Assembly: GCA_021307315.1 (NCBI GenBank)
Contig: JAJSPD010000011.1
Coordinates: forward strand, 806,001 to 870,000
Length of the DNA stretch: 64,000 bases
From: Bisporella sp. PMI_857
Taxonomy: Eukaryota; Ascomycota; Leotiomycetes; Helotiales; Helotiaceae
Direction of reading: 5' to 3'
Positions 52,995-63,804 of this stretch are shown here, piece by piece. Every line of letters starts with the position of its first letter. The stretch's first letter is position 1. Under the pieces are notes generated by a model, which was given only the letters and a program-made list of their open reading frames with translations, was not told the origin of the DNA and made no database searches. The translations under genes and the position numbers were made by a program.

Positions 52995-53281
52995 TGTAAC
53001 AACTCAAGCTGAACAGGGATCTCGATCCGTAGATCCAGGTGGAAGGACTCAAAGGTGTGAACAACTATCAATTGCTATAACTAAGAGAACAAGCTACAGA
53101 CAGAAGAAGGGAAGGAAAGCAGCGCTCTATATACAGGAAGCTGGCCGGAGGCCAGTATAAGCGAGCTTTAGGATGTCCGGTGCTGAGCTCCGTCCGAGCT
53201 CTAGGGTGTCCGGCGCTAAGCTCCGTCCGAGCTCTGGGGTGTCCGGTGCTGAGCTCCGTCTAAAAAGTCAGGGCCGTGACA
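52995..53281 (-). repeat. Gypsy-A 3' LTR (287 bp)
   Basis: Contains three copies of a 33-bp unit (GTGTCCGGTGCTGAGCTCCG core); the 5' LTR has two. Confidence 0.92.
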
Positions 53282-53297
53282 TTACCCCCCCCTCCAG
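53282..53297 (-). promoter_or_regulatory. Gypsy-A polypurine tract
   Basis: Minus-strand GGAGGGGGGGGTAA abuts the 3' LTR. Confidence 0.75.
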
Positions 53298-53374
53298 CAT
53301 AGCTTGCCCTCAAGCTATAGCAAAAATAAAAATAAAAATAAAAATCCACTATTTTTTAGCTTATGTAGCCCGTT

Positions 53375-56300
53375 TTACCCATTATCATTTAAGCGATCAG
53401 CTGGTTCTTTGCCCTGCAAATAACAGTCAAGCCAGTACTGCAAGTTCACCGGAGGACTCTCAGCTCTAAAGTACTCGTCGTGGAAAGCTCTAAGCTTGTA
53501 TAGCGCTCCCTTAAACCTTTCGGCGTCGTAGAATACAGGGTCATGGTCTACGCCTATCCACTTGACTTGATATTGAAGCTTTCGGCGGTATTTCCGGCTT
53601 TGCAAAACCTGCTCGATTTCCTACTCCGGCTGTTGATTGTAAACTACAGGCACTGGGGGCTTTTAATGCTGGCCTGGTAGCGGGTCACCAGGGGTTTTCC
53701 GCAAAAGTTCCGGTGCAAAAACGTTATGGAGCTGATTGCTTTCTGGAAGCTTCAAGCGATATAAGTGACCTACTTGCTTAGTGATTTTATATGAGCCTTC
53801 ATTCTGGTAGCTTAGTTTTCGGCTTGGCCGTTTACTAGTCTAGTTTTTTGTCGAAACCTATACTTTGTCTTTGACCTTGAAGTCGACTGGCCGTCGGTGC
53901 TTGTTGGCTTGTATTGCTTGTTGCTTTTGGGCTTTGGCTATTCCAGCCTTGGCCTATTCCAGGCTTTATGGATTCTTTCAATACAGGCTTGAGCATCTTT
54001 CCGGGCTTCTTTAATGTGCTGTGAAACCGGGACAGAGTCTTTAGAACGGACCCAGTCTATATTTATTCGAGACTGATACTTTAGCTCGACTATAAAAAAA
54101 GACAGTTTTGTAGAGTAGTGTGGCAATGTAGCTGCCGCGTAATCTACTGCATAAATCAAAGTAGACCAGTTGTCTTGAAAAGCATTAGCAAAAGAGCGAA
54201 GGCGCTGGTCGATCCACTGGTTGGCGTTTTCAGTTTGGCCGTCCGTCTGAGAGTAGTATGCTGTAAAGAGCTTGAGTTTAGTGCTTAGTAGCCGGCAGAA
54301 TTCGTCCTAGAACGCGAAAACAAACTGAGGTCCTCGATCCGATACAATAGTAGTAGCTGGGCCGTAGTATTTGTGAACGTGCACTAAATACAGCTGAGCT
54401 ATAGTTCTAGCGTCGACCGTTTTTTTGCAAGAAATCGAAATAGGGCGCTTGTCAAGCTTGTCTATAAACACACATACTATGTTTATGCTTTTTTTGTCGA
54501 GAAGCATATTTTTGAAATCTACTGATATGTGCTGCCAAAGACGGTCCGGTATTGGCAGTGAGTGTAGAAGTCCTGGGGTTCTGTTTTTAGGAACTTTAGC
54601 TTTACGGCAAGCATAGCAATTGCTGACGAAACGCTCAATATCGTCGTTTATTCCGAGCCAGTAGTACCGTTCTTTGATCAGCTTCTTTGTCTTGCTTTAG
54701 CCTGGGTGAGCTGTCGCTAAACTACAATGTAATGCTGTAATCAAAGCTGTACGGACTGATTCCGCTATTACAAGCCGGCTTTTTTTTTTTAGCAATCCGT
54801 TTTCTAGACTATAGCTTCTTTTGCTTTCTTGACTTAGCTTTCGGGCATAGTCTAAGTCTAGAGCAGTCCGGTTAGCCTGAAGAATCTTGTCGATCAAGTC
54901 CAGCTGTTTTTTTATTGGCGACAAAAACAAGGCTATACGGTTTACTTCGAGCTCCTGCAAAATCTGGGGGTCAAGCTGTACTGGAAATAAAAAAGTCTGA
55001 CTCCGATTATTTCGCTTTGCTTAGTCCAAGCTTTTGGTTTGGTTTGTCGTGTTAAAGAGTCAGCTTTGTTGTGCTTGCCTGGCTTGTAAGATATTTTAAA
55101 ATAGTATCGAGAAAGAATTTTAGCTTAGCGAGCTTGTTTGGCTGAAAACAGCTTGCTAGACATGAAGTATTCTAAGGTTTTGTAGTTCGTAATTATGTCG
55201 ATATGATCTTTAGTGCTTTCGAGCTCGGCACGCCAATACTGCAAAGCTTTGACAATAGCTAGCATTTTTTTGTCGTGGATTGAGTAATTAGTTTTTGCAG
55301 AAGCCATCGTTTTAAAGAAATACTTTACAGGATGCCACTCGCCGTCAAGTCTTTTCTAGGAAAACACAGCTGCTACTATTGTGTCAGAAGCTGTAACAGT
55401 CAGCCGAAGGGTTTTCAGCTGTAGGACTTTCAGGGCTGCAAGCGGCACGCTCCGCCCATGGCCAGCCACGGGCTTACAGCTACAGCAGCCACAGGCTTCC
55501 AGCTACAACAGCTCCAGCAGCCACAGGCTTCCAGCTACAACAGCTACAGCAGCCACAGGCTCATAGCTACAGCACAGTGAAAGATATAAGGAACAGCTAG
55601 AGCTTTCTGAACAAGGCAAGCTTGAGTTTTTCCTTCCATGTTAGACTTACAAGCATACTTCTAATATCAATTCATCACTATTGCAACGACATCGCTAGTC
55701 ACATATTTTATCTGTTATATTGCAATCCCTCCTGCTGCCCTCTATTTGTTACAGAAGCATTCGTTTCAAGCATATACTGGCTGTTTAAATCGTAGTAAGC
55801 TAACAAAGGAGCGCTTATCAGCATAGCTCTAAGTTTGTCGAATGCTTGAATGTACTTGCTGTTAAAAACAAACTCATAATCAGCACGAGTCAACTAAGTC
55901 AACGGTGCTGCAATCTAGCTGTAACTTCGAATGAATCTTCTGTAGAAATTGCAAAATCCTAGAAAAGATTGAACTTTTTTGACTGTTTTAAAAGGTTTTC
56001 AGTTTTTGATCACTTGTATTTTGTTTGGATTTACTTAAATGCCGTCAGTCGAAATAATAAAGCCTAAGTACTTTGTTCGCTTGACACTAAATTCACACTT
56101 TTTGATGTCGGCTTGTAAGCTTGCAGCTTGCAATCGATCGATTACTTGCTTAACGTGTGTTTCATACTGTAGCTCGTTTTCAGAGTAAATCAAAATGTCG
56201 TTAAGATATGCTGTGCAAATTACATCTAACAAATCCCGGAAAGTATTGTTGATATAACTCTGAAAAGTAGCCGGCTCGTTCGTAAAGCCAAAAAGCAAAA

Positions 56301-57800
56301 CTTTGTACTGGAATAAACTATAGCGAGTGCGAAACGTTGTAAGCTTTTTCGATTCAGAAGAAATCCGGATTTTGTAAAAAGCTTGACGAATGTTTAGCTT
56401 TGTGAAGATTTTGGCTTTGTTTAGCTTAGCTAACGTTTCGTCGATTAATAGCAACGGGTACCGGTTTTTTTTAGTTAATGCGTTCAGCTTTCGGTAGTCG
56501 ACACAAAAACGAAGTGAGCCGTTCAGCTTCTGTGCAAACAGAACAAGTAACGCAAAAAGAGCTTTGCTAGTAACAACAAATCCTTTTTTCAAATTGGCTG
56601 TCAAGTAGTCTCGCATAGTCTCAAGTTTCTCAATTAAGTGCTTGTTTAAATAGCAAAACTTTAAAGTGTTGTCTTCTGTAAGCTTAATCTTGTAGTCGAT
56701 GCTTCGGTGTAAAGCTAGAGTATTTGATTCTTGCTTTGAAAAAAAGGCTAAGCGACTGTAGTAAGTATTCGAGACTTTGTTTTCCAGGAATTCTTTTGGC
56801 TTAACAAGCTGCTGTTCTTGCTTTCGATTTTCAATTATCCGGTTTAAGCCGTCTAAAGTAATTGAAAATAACTCAATTCTTTGCTGTCGAGCGTTTAGCA
56901 TAAACTTATTACTAGAGATCATTTTGATATCTAAGTGTACACGCCGGCCAGGCTAGCTACTTTCTTTTGCTTTAGCGAAGCTTCTTAGCTAAAGTTCCGG
57001 CTTGACTTTCGGCTAGTAGTCGTAAAAGCGTGAAAGTTTTTTAGCTATAAGCTTCAAGTTTCTGCTGGTTTTCCGGGCCCAGGTTGGCTTGCAAGCGCTA
57101 GCTCGGCTGTGGTTCTGGCTAGTTGTGACAAAACTTGACTTTTTCAGCGCAAACTGTTAGCTGTCTGGCTGAATAGCTAGCTGAGTAGCTTGCTGAACGG
57201 CTAGCGGAACGGCTGGCTGGTTAAGCAAACGGTTTTTTGCTGGCAAAGCCTGAGCTAGACTTACTGTTAAAGCCTTGATCTGAATACCGTCCTAGCGCTT
57301 TTTGTCGTTCTTGGCGATTGCTTTGTTTCGGCGTAGCATGTTCTGCTAGTATTCTACTTGAATTTTCTGAGGCCGAATGTTGTCTCGTGAGTAAGTAGCT
57401 ATAGTCCTTAAATAAGTATATGCCAGTAGAAACTCCTGGGGCTACTGTAGTCGTCGATAGTGAACATTAATTAAAATTCGAAAATAATCAAAAAAATTGC
57501 GTCCGAGAATTATATTATAAAAGCTTAGCTCTATAATAAGTAAAGGAAAGTTGTAAATCCGGCGACTATCAATTTCAATATTGAACAAAAGATACTGAGA
57601 GATAAAGGATCCTTTTTCCTTATTATATCTTTTTGGATAAATAGAATAAAGAAGCAATCTAAGTTTCAACTCGAAAGTGCGGCAAAAGTTTAATGCAAAA
57701 CGAGTATCAATAAAAATATAACTACTAGCTTCAGTATTACTTAAAGCTCTGGCTTGTACTGCAATTCCGTTTTTGTAGAAAGTGTATGCTACAGTAAAAG
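53375..57800 (-). pseudogene. Gypsy-A pol remnant: protease, RT, RNase H, integrase, chromodomain
   Basis: Reading leftward: a protease region near 57750-57440 (NIILGRNFF), then RT at 56922-56035 with LRFCVDYRKLNALT, FGFTNEPATFQ and YLNDILIYS, where the catalytic YxDD is now YLND. RNase H has NYSIHDKKMLAIVKAL (55307-55125, after the LTR-C insertion). The integrase core has VCVFIDKLDK and VSDRGPQF (54507-54307). A terminal chromodomain-like segment has LQYQVKWIGVDHDP and NLQYWLDCYL (53605-53375). Many stops and Asp-to-Asn-type changes indicate RIP. The chromodomain places it in the chromovirus group, whose chromodomain directs integration to marked chromatin. Confidence 0.9.
55392..55753. repeat. 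solo LTR-C (362 bp)
   Basis: TGTAACAGTCAGCC...ATTTGTTACA with duplication GAAGC (55387-55391, 55754-55758), inside Gypsy-A RNase H/RT. It defines the ends of the LTR-C family. Confidence 0.93.
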
Positions 57801-57854
57801 AATTGCCGGCTATTAGTAAACTTAAATTAATCTGTTAAAGATCGAATACGTAAG

Positions 57855-58057
57855 TGTAAGGTGCTGGAGTAGTGTGGCACAAGTCAACTGCAATTCTGAT
57901 ACAAGACTAATCTCTACCCTCTCTACTACGTCCCGAGTCCCCTACTTATACCCTCCGTACCCCTGGCGGCTGCCCACGTGCCCATGTGTGCCCAGCATCA
58001 TGGCTCTTACCGAGCCGCTCCTTGCCCCTTTTGCACGTGACATCCTGGCACCTGACA
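57855..58057. repeat. solo LTR-J (203 bp)
   Basis: Duplication GTAAG (57850-57854, 58058-58062); inverse of 30452-30654. Located between gag and protease of Gypsy-A. Confidence 0.92.
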
Positions 58058-58083
58058 GTAAGCCCTAAAAACGGAGCTTTAGC

Positions 58084-59382
58084 TTAGGGCTGTTCGTTTT
58101 CCGACTTTTCCGTGTCGGCTTTATCTTGTGCTTCGTTACCTGAAGCGTTTTTTTGTTTAATTTCTTGAATCTTGAATGTTGCTCGAGAACTTGTGCAAAA
58201 GCTTGCGAAATGCCTTATTTCACTACATTTAAAGCAAGTGCTAAAAGCTGGGCTACGTGCCGGGCTTGGAGTGCTGTCACGGCTTGTAGCTGAGCTTGGA
58301 GTAATACGTTGTAGTGCCGGCGAAAAAGTTCGAAAAGCTTTCGGAGCTGTAAGAAGTCTTTGACGTGGCTTAGGCACTAGAAAGGCATTTGGCCTAGCTT
58401 GGCGAGTTAGCGTAATTGAAAATTGTCGGTAAAACTTTTGCAGATTAGTACTTAGCCGCTAGCACTCACGCACTAGTTCTTGGTACTTAGGGTGTTAATG
58501 GTGTGTAGCTAAAAGTCGGTTCTGGAATTCTTTATTCAGCTTTCTCCACAAGTGGCTTCTTTAGGACGAAAAAGGAATTCGTTTTACTGAAGCCAAACGA
58601 GCAAACTCGGTGTGGAAGTCATTAAAATCCTGCATAGCTTGCTGTTTCAGAGCATAGAACTGGTTTTCAGCTTCTTTAATCTCAAATTGGTTCCGAAAAA
58701 TCGTGTCCAAGTAAGCCAGCATTGCGTCGACAGAAAGCCAGGGTTCCAGGCTATTTTCATTGTACCGAGGCTTTAAGTAGCGTTGTGCTTTTCTTGTAGT
58801 ACAGCTAAATACGTAATCAATCCGGTCCTGTTCAGTAAGCCACCAGTCTGCATTTGCTCTAAGTTTACTCCGTAATAAAGACTTTTAAGCAACGTAAGTA
58901 GGTGAAATGCCGTCGTTTAAGAAATCCGGATTTCGGTGCTTCGGAGAAAGCTTTTTTGAGTATGGCCGAAACATGTGCCGTCTATAAAACTTCGACTTAT
59001 AGTTGCTATCAGAAGAAGAGCTGTTTAATAATGATTCGTCTGGGTTATTTCTTTCTGTGTTCCGAAGTGGCCGAAAAGTCACCGGTTTTTCCACCGAAGA
59101 GATAAGACGGCTTGATTTTGCAACTACTAGCTGTGCTAGCAAAACTCGAAATTGACTGTTTGAAAATTGAACCGGAGCTCCGAAAGCATTCGCCACTTGT
59201 TTGTTCAATTGATCTCGGATATCTATTCCAGGCTCCTTGCCGGCTGACGCCTGTGTTTGACTTGTTTCTGGGGTAGTCCGGTCACCCAGCTGAACTATAG
59301 GCGTACTTTCTGTCGAAGGGGGTCTGAAAAGCGTTTTTTGTCCTTTTCCGGAAAACTTCTTCTTTGTGGTTGTAGTAGGCAT
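58084..59382 (-). pseudogene. Gypsy-A gag remnant
   Basis: ATG 59382 opens MPTTTTKKKFSGKGQKT. After a stop at 58885 the gag core continues (LRANADWWLTEQDRI, RNQFEIKEAENQF), and a zinc knuckle CFKCSEIRHFASFC lies at about 58250-58210. The frame ends at 58084. Stop codons break it. Confidence 0.8.
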
Positions 59383-59627
59383 TTTGTTGTAGAGTGGAAT
59401 CCGAAAAAATTGAAAAAAAGAGTAGTAATAGTAGCTCGACTCGACTAATTAAAGGAGGAGCAGGCTCAACCAGTGTGTGCTAGGAGTTAGGATTGGTGGT
59501 GTATACAGGCTCGGTTTTTTGGCCTATATCTTCACAGACTTCGTTTGTGGCGTCGTGGAATGTTCTTCACGGTTCTGATTCAATACAAAAGGAAGGGATA
59601 TTATTAAGCTTCGTCCCCGGAAAGTTT

Positions 59628-59643
59628 GGTGAGCTTGTTCTAA
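59628..59643 (-). promoter_or_regulatory. Gypsy-A self-priming-type primer-binding site
   Basis: Minus-strand TTAGAACAAGCTCACC follows the 5' LTR directly. AGAACAAGCT is complementary to AGCTTGTTCT inside the LTR, about 32 nt after its TATATA box, where transcription should start. Confidence 0.6.
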
Positions 59644-59897
59644 TGTAACAACTCAAGCTGAACAGGGATCTCGATCCGTAGATCCAGGTGGAAGGACTCA
59701 AAAGTGTGAACAACTATCAATTGCTATAACTAAGAGAACAAGCTACAGACAGAAGAAGGGAAGGAAAGCAGCGCTCTATATACAGGAAGCTGGCCGGAGG
59801 CCAGTATAAGCGAGCTTTAGGATGTCCGGTGCTGAGCTCCGTCCGAGCTCTGGGGTGTCCGGTGCTGAGCTCCGTCTAAGAAGTCAGGGCCGTGACA
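59644..59897 (-). repeat. Gypsy-A 5' LTR (254 bp)
   Basis: TGTAACAACTCAAG...GGGCCGTGACA on the plus strand. Confidence 0.93.
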
Positions 59898-60665
59898 GCG
59901 GCAGAGTCAATAGACTTATTGGCGGCCAAAGCGGTTGTAGAAGTAACGATCCGAGTTCCGCTCATAGATTCTATAGATTGTAGAAACGTAATGCACTGAA
60001 TCAGGTCGTATTTGTTTTTGACACAGTAAATGCGTAAGTTTTGCCACATTTGATCTTTTGGTAGTTCTTCCAGCAGTTGTTCCAGTACGTCTTGGTTTGT
60101 TAAAAGGTTTTCGGAGTTTTTTAACGAAACTTTAAACTCGTTCAGACAATCGGCGTATTGGCTTACAGTTTGCTTTGTAGGGTCAAAAATTAGCTCTCGG
60201 AAAGATTTCCGAAATCGATACATGTATAGAGAGTTCTTAGCTCGATCAAGCGTTTTAAGCTTTTTTCACATGCCACGTAAGTCGTAATTGTTGAAGAAGG
60301 GAGTCAGCTCGTATTTGTATGTCGTTTTCACAGAGTTGTAGATGATTTTCAGTCCTTCTGTCTTTCTTTTCATAGCGTCAGCCGCTCTGGTATTCGGGTC
60401 TTCGCTCCCCGACACAAATCCCCAGGCTTCTGCAATAGCTAAAGCCGACATGCCTGTAGCTGAAAATTCAGCGTAGTTTTCGCCATTGAAAATAGCGACC
60501 CTTCCGGCTTTCGAGGTGTAGTATTCTGTTGGAACTATAATTGTTGACATCTTCAATCAGTAGGTGTGTGGTTGTACGACAGGTTCGATATTCAGGGGTA
60601 ACTTGGCGCTTGTAACGCGGTAACGGTGAGGTTGTTGAATATAGCGCAAGTCCGGGCTCATAACC
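59898..60665 (-). pseudogene. decayed Copia-B copy: gag N-terminal part and leader
   Basis: Continues 51095-52994 across Gypsy-A. The start MKMSTIIVPTEYY at 60556 is retained; a stop follows at 60266 (Trp-to-stop context KxLKTL) and others exist. The leader and primer-binding site match the intact element. Confidence 0.92.
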
Positions 60666-60780
60666 TGATAGAACGAGAAATACACAATTGTAGAACTGTG
60701 CGTGTGTGAAAAGTCTTCCGCGCTAGCGTTCCCCACTTAGTCAGGGACATGTCAGCTACCTAGATTCTCAAATCCTGACG
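60666..60780 (-). repeat. Copia-B 5' LTR with internal deletion
   Basis: Lacks the ~70 bp between ACACAAT and TTGTAGAAC repeats and ends TGACG instead of TGACA. The deletion is flanked by ACACAA/ACAAA-type short homology. Confidence 0.88.
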
Positions 60781-60940
60781 ACGAAGGTACAGCGGTCAAT
60801 GTTTGTAGATAGGCTAGCAAGGGTACTACCCTTGTTACAGCCACCTTTCTGTCACGGCCCTGGCCCTATCTCGAGCTTGGCGCCAGGCACTGCAGAGCTC
60901 GGTAGAGCTTGGCCCTTGCTACCACAGGGCTCGGCAACCC

Positions 60941-61813
60941 TGATAGAACGAGAAATACACAATGATATTCAGAAGGTATTGGGGATGCCGACAGGCTCTC
61001 TATTGTTGTCTATATTGCATACATGTGTGATCATTTTCTAGCAATGTGTGTGTGAAAAGTCTTCAGCGCTAGCGTTCCCGCTTAGTCAGAGACGTGTCAG
61101 CTACCGGGTCCGACTACACCTACATAGTATGTAGGTTTAGAATCATGACTAAGCGTGTTCCACACCCCACCAAGCTTGTAAACCACAGCGTAACCAGCCC
61201 TAAACTACAGCATGACTAGCCCTAGAACACGCCGCGGCAGCCTGTACACACACAATTACGAGCTTGTAATACAACCAAAGTTTGAATAACCTTTTTTTTG
61301 CACGTACACTTGTAAGTATATTTTATTTATGCTACTGTATTTTTTTTAAAAAGTGTACTGTTAGTATTAAAGTTACTATTGTTATTACTATTACTATTAC
61401 TACTTTTAACTGCCGATTTTTTTCGAATGCTTTTATTCCTAAAACTACATATTGTTTTTAAAACCAGTTTTACAAGCTAATTAAATCTTAAGCAAAACAG
61501 TATTATTGTAACAAATATTGCCAAAAAATGTATTTTGTAAAATTAATTCAAAACTTACGAGTATTTTTACAGGTCTTTACAAATATATTAAACACTTTAC
61601 AGGCCTGTAGTCGAGTGTATACAGGCTGGTTGCGCTGTATTTACAGGCTGTCGCAGCGTGTTCTAGGGCTAGTCATGCTGTAGTTTAGGGCTGGTTACGC
61701 TGTGGTTTACAAGCTTGGTGGGGTGTGGAACACGCTTAGTCATGATTCTAGACCTACATACTATGTAGGTGTAGTCGGACCCTCAGCTACCCCTGGATTC
61801 TCAAATCCTAACA
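60941..61813 (-). repeat. solo Copia-B LTR split by a MITE
   Basis: Duplication AACCC (60936-60940, 61814-61818). LTR parts 60941-61105 and 61792-61813. Confidence 0.9.
61106..61782. mobile_element. MULE-like MITE with ~165-bp inverted repeats
   Basis: Ends GGGTCCGACTACACC... and its inverse, perfect 9-bp duplication TCAGCTACC (61097-61105, 61783-61791). The arms (about 61106-61275 and 61595-61782) flank an AT-rich, non-coding core. A 9-bp duplication suggests mobilisation by a Mutator-like transposase. Confidence 0.88.
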
Positions 61814-62030
61814 AACCCAGAGCTTGGCGACCGATGCTACAGGGCTCGCTTACGCTGGCCCCTGGCCAGCCTCCTGTATATAAGGCACTACTTTCCTTCC
61901 CTTCTTCTGTCTGTAGCTTGTTCTCTTAGTTATAACAATTGATAGTTGTTCACACCTCTGAGTCCTTCTACCTAGATCTACGGATCGAGATCCCTGTTCA
62001 GCTTGAGTTGTTACAACCCTAGTAAGACCC

Positions 62031-62191
62031 GGTAGCTGACATGTCCCAGACTAAGTGGGGAACGCTAGCGCGGAAGACTTTTCACATTTCTACAAATCTG
62101 TATTATCATTACACATATAGACAACAATAGAGAGCCTGAACGGCATCCCCAATTCCTTCTGCTTATCATTGTGTATTTTCTCGTTCTATCA
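62031..62191 (+). repeat. Copia-B LTR fragment
   Basis: Begins GGTAGCTGACATGTCCC, the same break site as the other MITE-split LTRs, and ends CGTTCTATCA. Confidence 0.82.
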
Positions 62192-62435
62192 CTCGTGCCA
62201 AGAGCATCGTGCGTATCGTTATGTGCCTCGTGCAGCCTGCAGGAGTTTGTAGCGGCCGAGGACATTCGAATTCTACATTCAATTAAGCTATGGTTAGTTC
62301 TTGAGAGAGCATCGCAGGGCTTAGTAAAGTGGATAGAGAAATACGGGAGTAGGCCGTTTGAGCCCGACCGATCGATCTGTCCAATATCCTTTTACGAAAC
62401 CTAATCTTACGATAAAGAAAGTCTGCCATCTCGTA
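62192..62435. other. gene-free stretch
   Basis: No gene or repeat recognised between the LTR fragment and the MITE. Confidence 0.35.
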
Positions 62436-62573
62436 CAGTAGGGTGCAGTAAGTATCGGACTCCCCTTGCTAGCGTGACAATTTATGCGCACTTTCAGGGT
62501 TATAGTATTTAAAATACGTAGTTTTGCTACCCTAAAGCAGCCCGCGCCAGCAACGGGGGTCTGCACCCTACCG
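62436..62573. mobile_element. pogo-type MITE (138 bp)
   Basis: Inverted ends C(A/G)GTAGGGTGCAG, flanked by TA (62434-62435, 62574-62575). Non-coding. Confidence 0.7.
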
Positions 62574-62579
62574 TATCGA

Positions 62580-62795
62580 TGTCACGGCCCTGGCCTTTTC
62601 TCGCTTAGAGCTTGGCCTCTGACACTGCGGGGCTCGCTTACACTGGCCTCCCTCCTGTATATAAAGCACTGCTTTCCTTCCCTTCTTCTGTCTGTAGCTT
62701 GTTCTCTTAGTTATAACAATTGACAGTTGTTCATACCTTTGAGTCCTTCTCCCTGAGATCTTTGGATCGAGATCCCTGTTCGACTTAGTTGTACA
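62580..62795 (+). repeat. LTR-A copy (about 216 bp)
   Basis: TGTCACGGCCCTGG...TTAGTTGTACA, diverged tip; no duplication. Confidence 0.8.
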
Positions 62796-63583
62796 TTCGC
62801 AGCTACGGAGTGTCCGCTCCCGTCAAGGCGGGCCTTACAATGGCCCATAGCTTTCACCAGGTTGCTCAAGCCGAAGAGCCGTTTCCGTGGACTCCTGAAG
62901 CTATTTATGAGTACAGTTTACAAGCATGTGAGAAATCGGTGTGACATTAAAACAGACCCGTCAGGTCTTCTCGACGAGAAAAGAATGCGTTATCTGCTTT
63001 ACAGTGGTTGTTTCGACGTTTTAGCCTGGGGTAAATTTGGGTTAGATTCTTTCAGGCCGTCGACATTGCTAGCCTTTTGATAGCGAAAGTAGCATTTCGA
63101 TGCACGGTCGGAATTGAAGCCAACGCTTAAATTAAATAGCTCAAATGACTTGAAAACCCGCTGGAATCAGCCAAAATCTGATCAGATGAGAAAGCTAAAA
63201 GTGAGTGAAGAAAAACGTCAGAATTGGAGAAAGATCCAAAACTGTAAGCATGTGTGCTGTGGCTGTGTGGGTTCCTATGAATTAGGAATGGTGCGAAATG
63301 TATTTATGTTGAACAAGCTAGGTCTAAGGATCATACCTAGCCTATTAGCGAAGTTGTAAGTATGCTTGCGCAAGATGCATACGTACTTTTGTTTTCGACG
63401 ATGAATCTACTGACGTATGTGATACTCACGTGTAAGTATCACACCTCTATAAGTAGAGGGATTCTTTTCTGTAGTTTAGGTTCTTGTTGGAATGCATGTA
63501 CATAGCTTCACGCGTTTCATATCGTGAGGATTGCGGATCCTCTACTATCTATATAACTACCTAGCAATAGGCCGTAGCATAGG
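62796..63583. other. gene-free stretch
   Basis: Short frames (for example 62862-63080 and 63114-63359) look random. 63486-63522 (GTTGGAATGCATGTACATAG onward) is repeated directly at 63964-64000. Confidence 0.4.
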
Positions 63584-63804
63584 TGTCACGGCCTTGGCTT
63601 CTTTCGGACGGAGCTTAGCACCGGACATCCTAGAGCTCGCTTATACTAGCCTCCGGCCAGTTCCTGTATATAGAGCGCTGCTTTCCTTCCCTTCTTCTGT
63701 CCGTAGCTTATTCTCTTAGTTATAACAATTGATAGTTGTTCACACCTCTGAGTCCTTCTACCTGATCTACGGATCGAGATCCCTGTTCAGCTTGAGTTGT
63801 TACA
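63584..63804 (+). repeat. solo LTR-A (221 bp)
   Basis: Duplication ATAGG (63579-63583, 63805-63809). Confidence 0.92.

Larger units (their letters stand above)
52995..59897 (-). mobile_element. Gypsy-A: full-length chromodomain Ty3/gypsy element, RIP-decayed (6903 bp)
   Basis: LTRs 52995-53281 (287 bp) and 59644-59897 (254 bp), duplication GCGGC (52990-52994, 59898-59902). Minus-strand remnants in order: gag, zinc knuckle, protease, RT, RNase H, integrase, chromodomain. It carries solo LTR-C (55392) and LTR-J (57855). Its LTR is the LTR-A family scattered over the window. Confidence 0.95.
60850..62015 (+). repeat. LTR-A copy split by a solo Copia-B LTR
   Basis: LTR-A parts 60850-60940 and 61814-62015, running TGTCACGGCCC...GAGTTGTTACA. 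No outer duplication is found. Confidence 0.85.

Noticed and set aside
53173..53469. Plus-strand Ser/Gly-rich frame
   Set aside because: It arises from the 33-bp units of the Gypsy-A LTR.
57874..58068. Plus-strand frame with Pro/Tyr-rich product and its look-alike near 30637
   Set aside because: Both fall within LTR-J copies bounded by target duplications.
62065..62265. Minus-strand short frame, also at 33998-34213 and 38730-38981
   Set aside because: All are translations of the Copia-B LTR.
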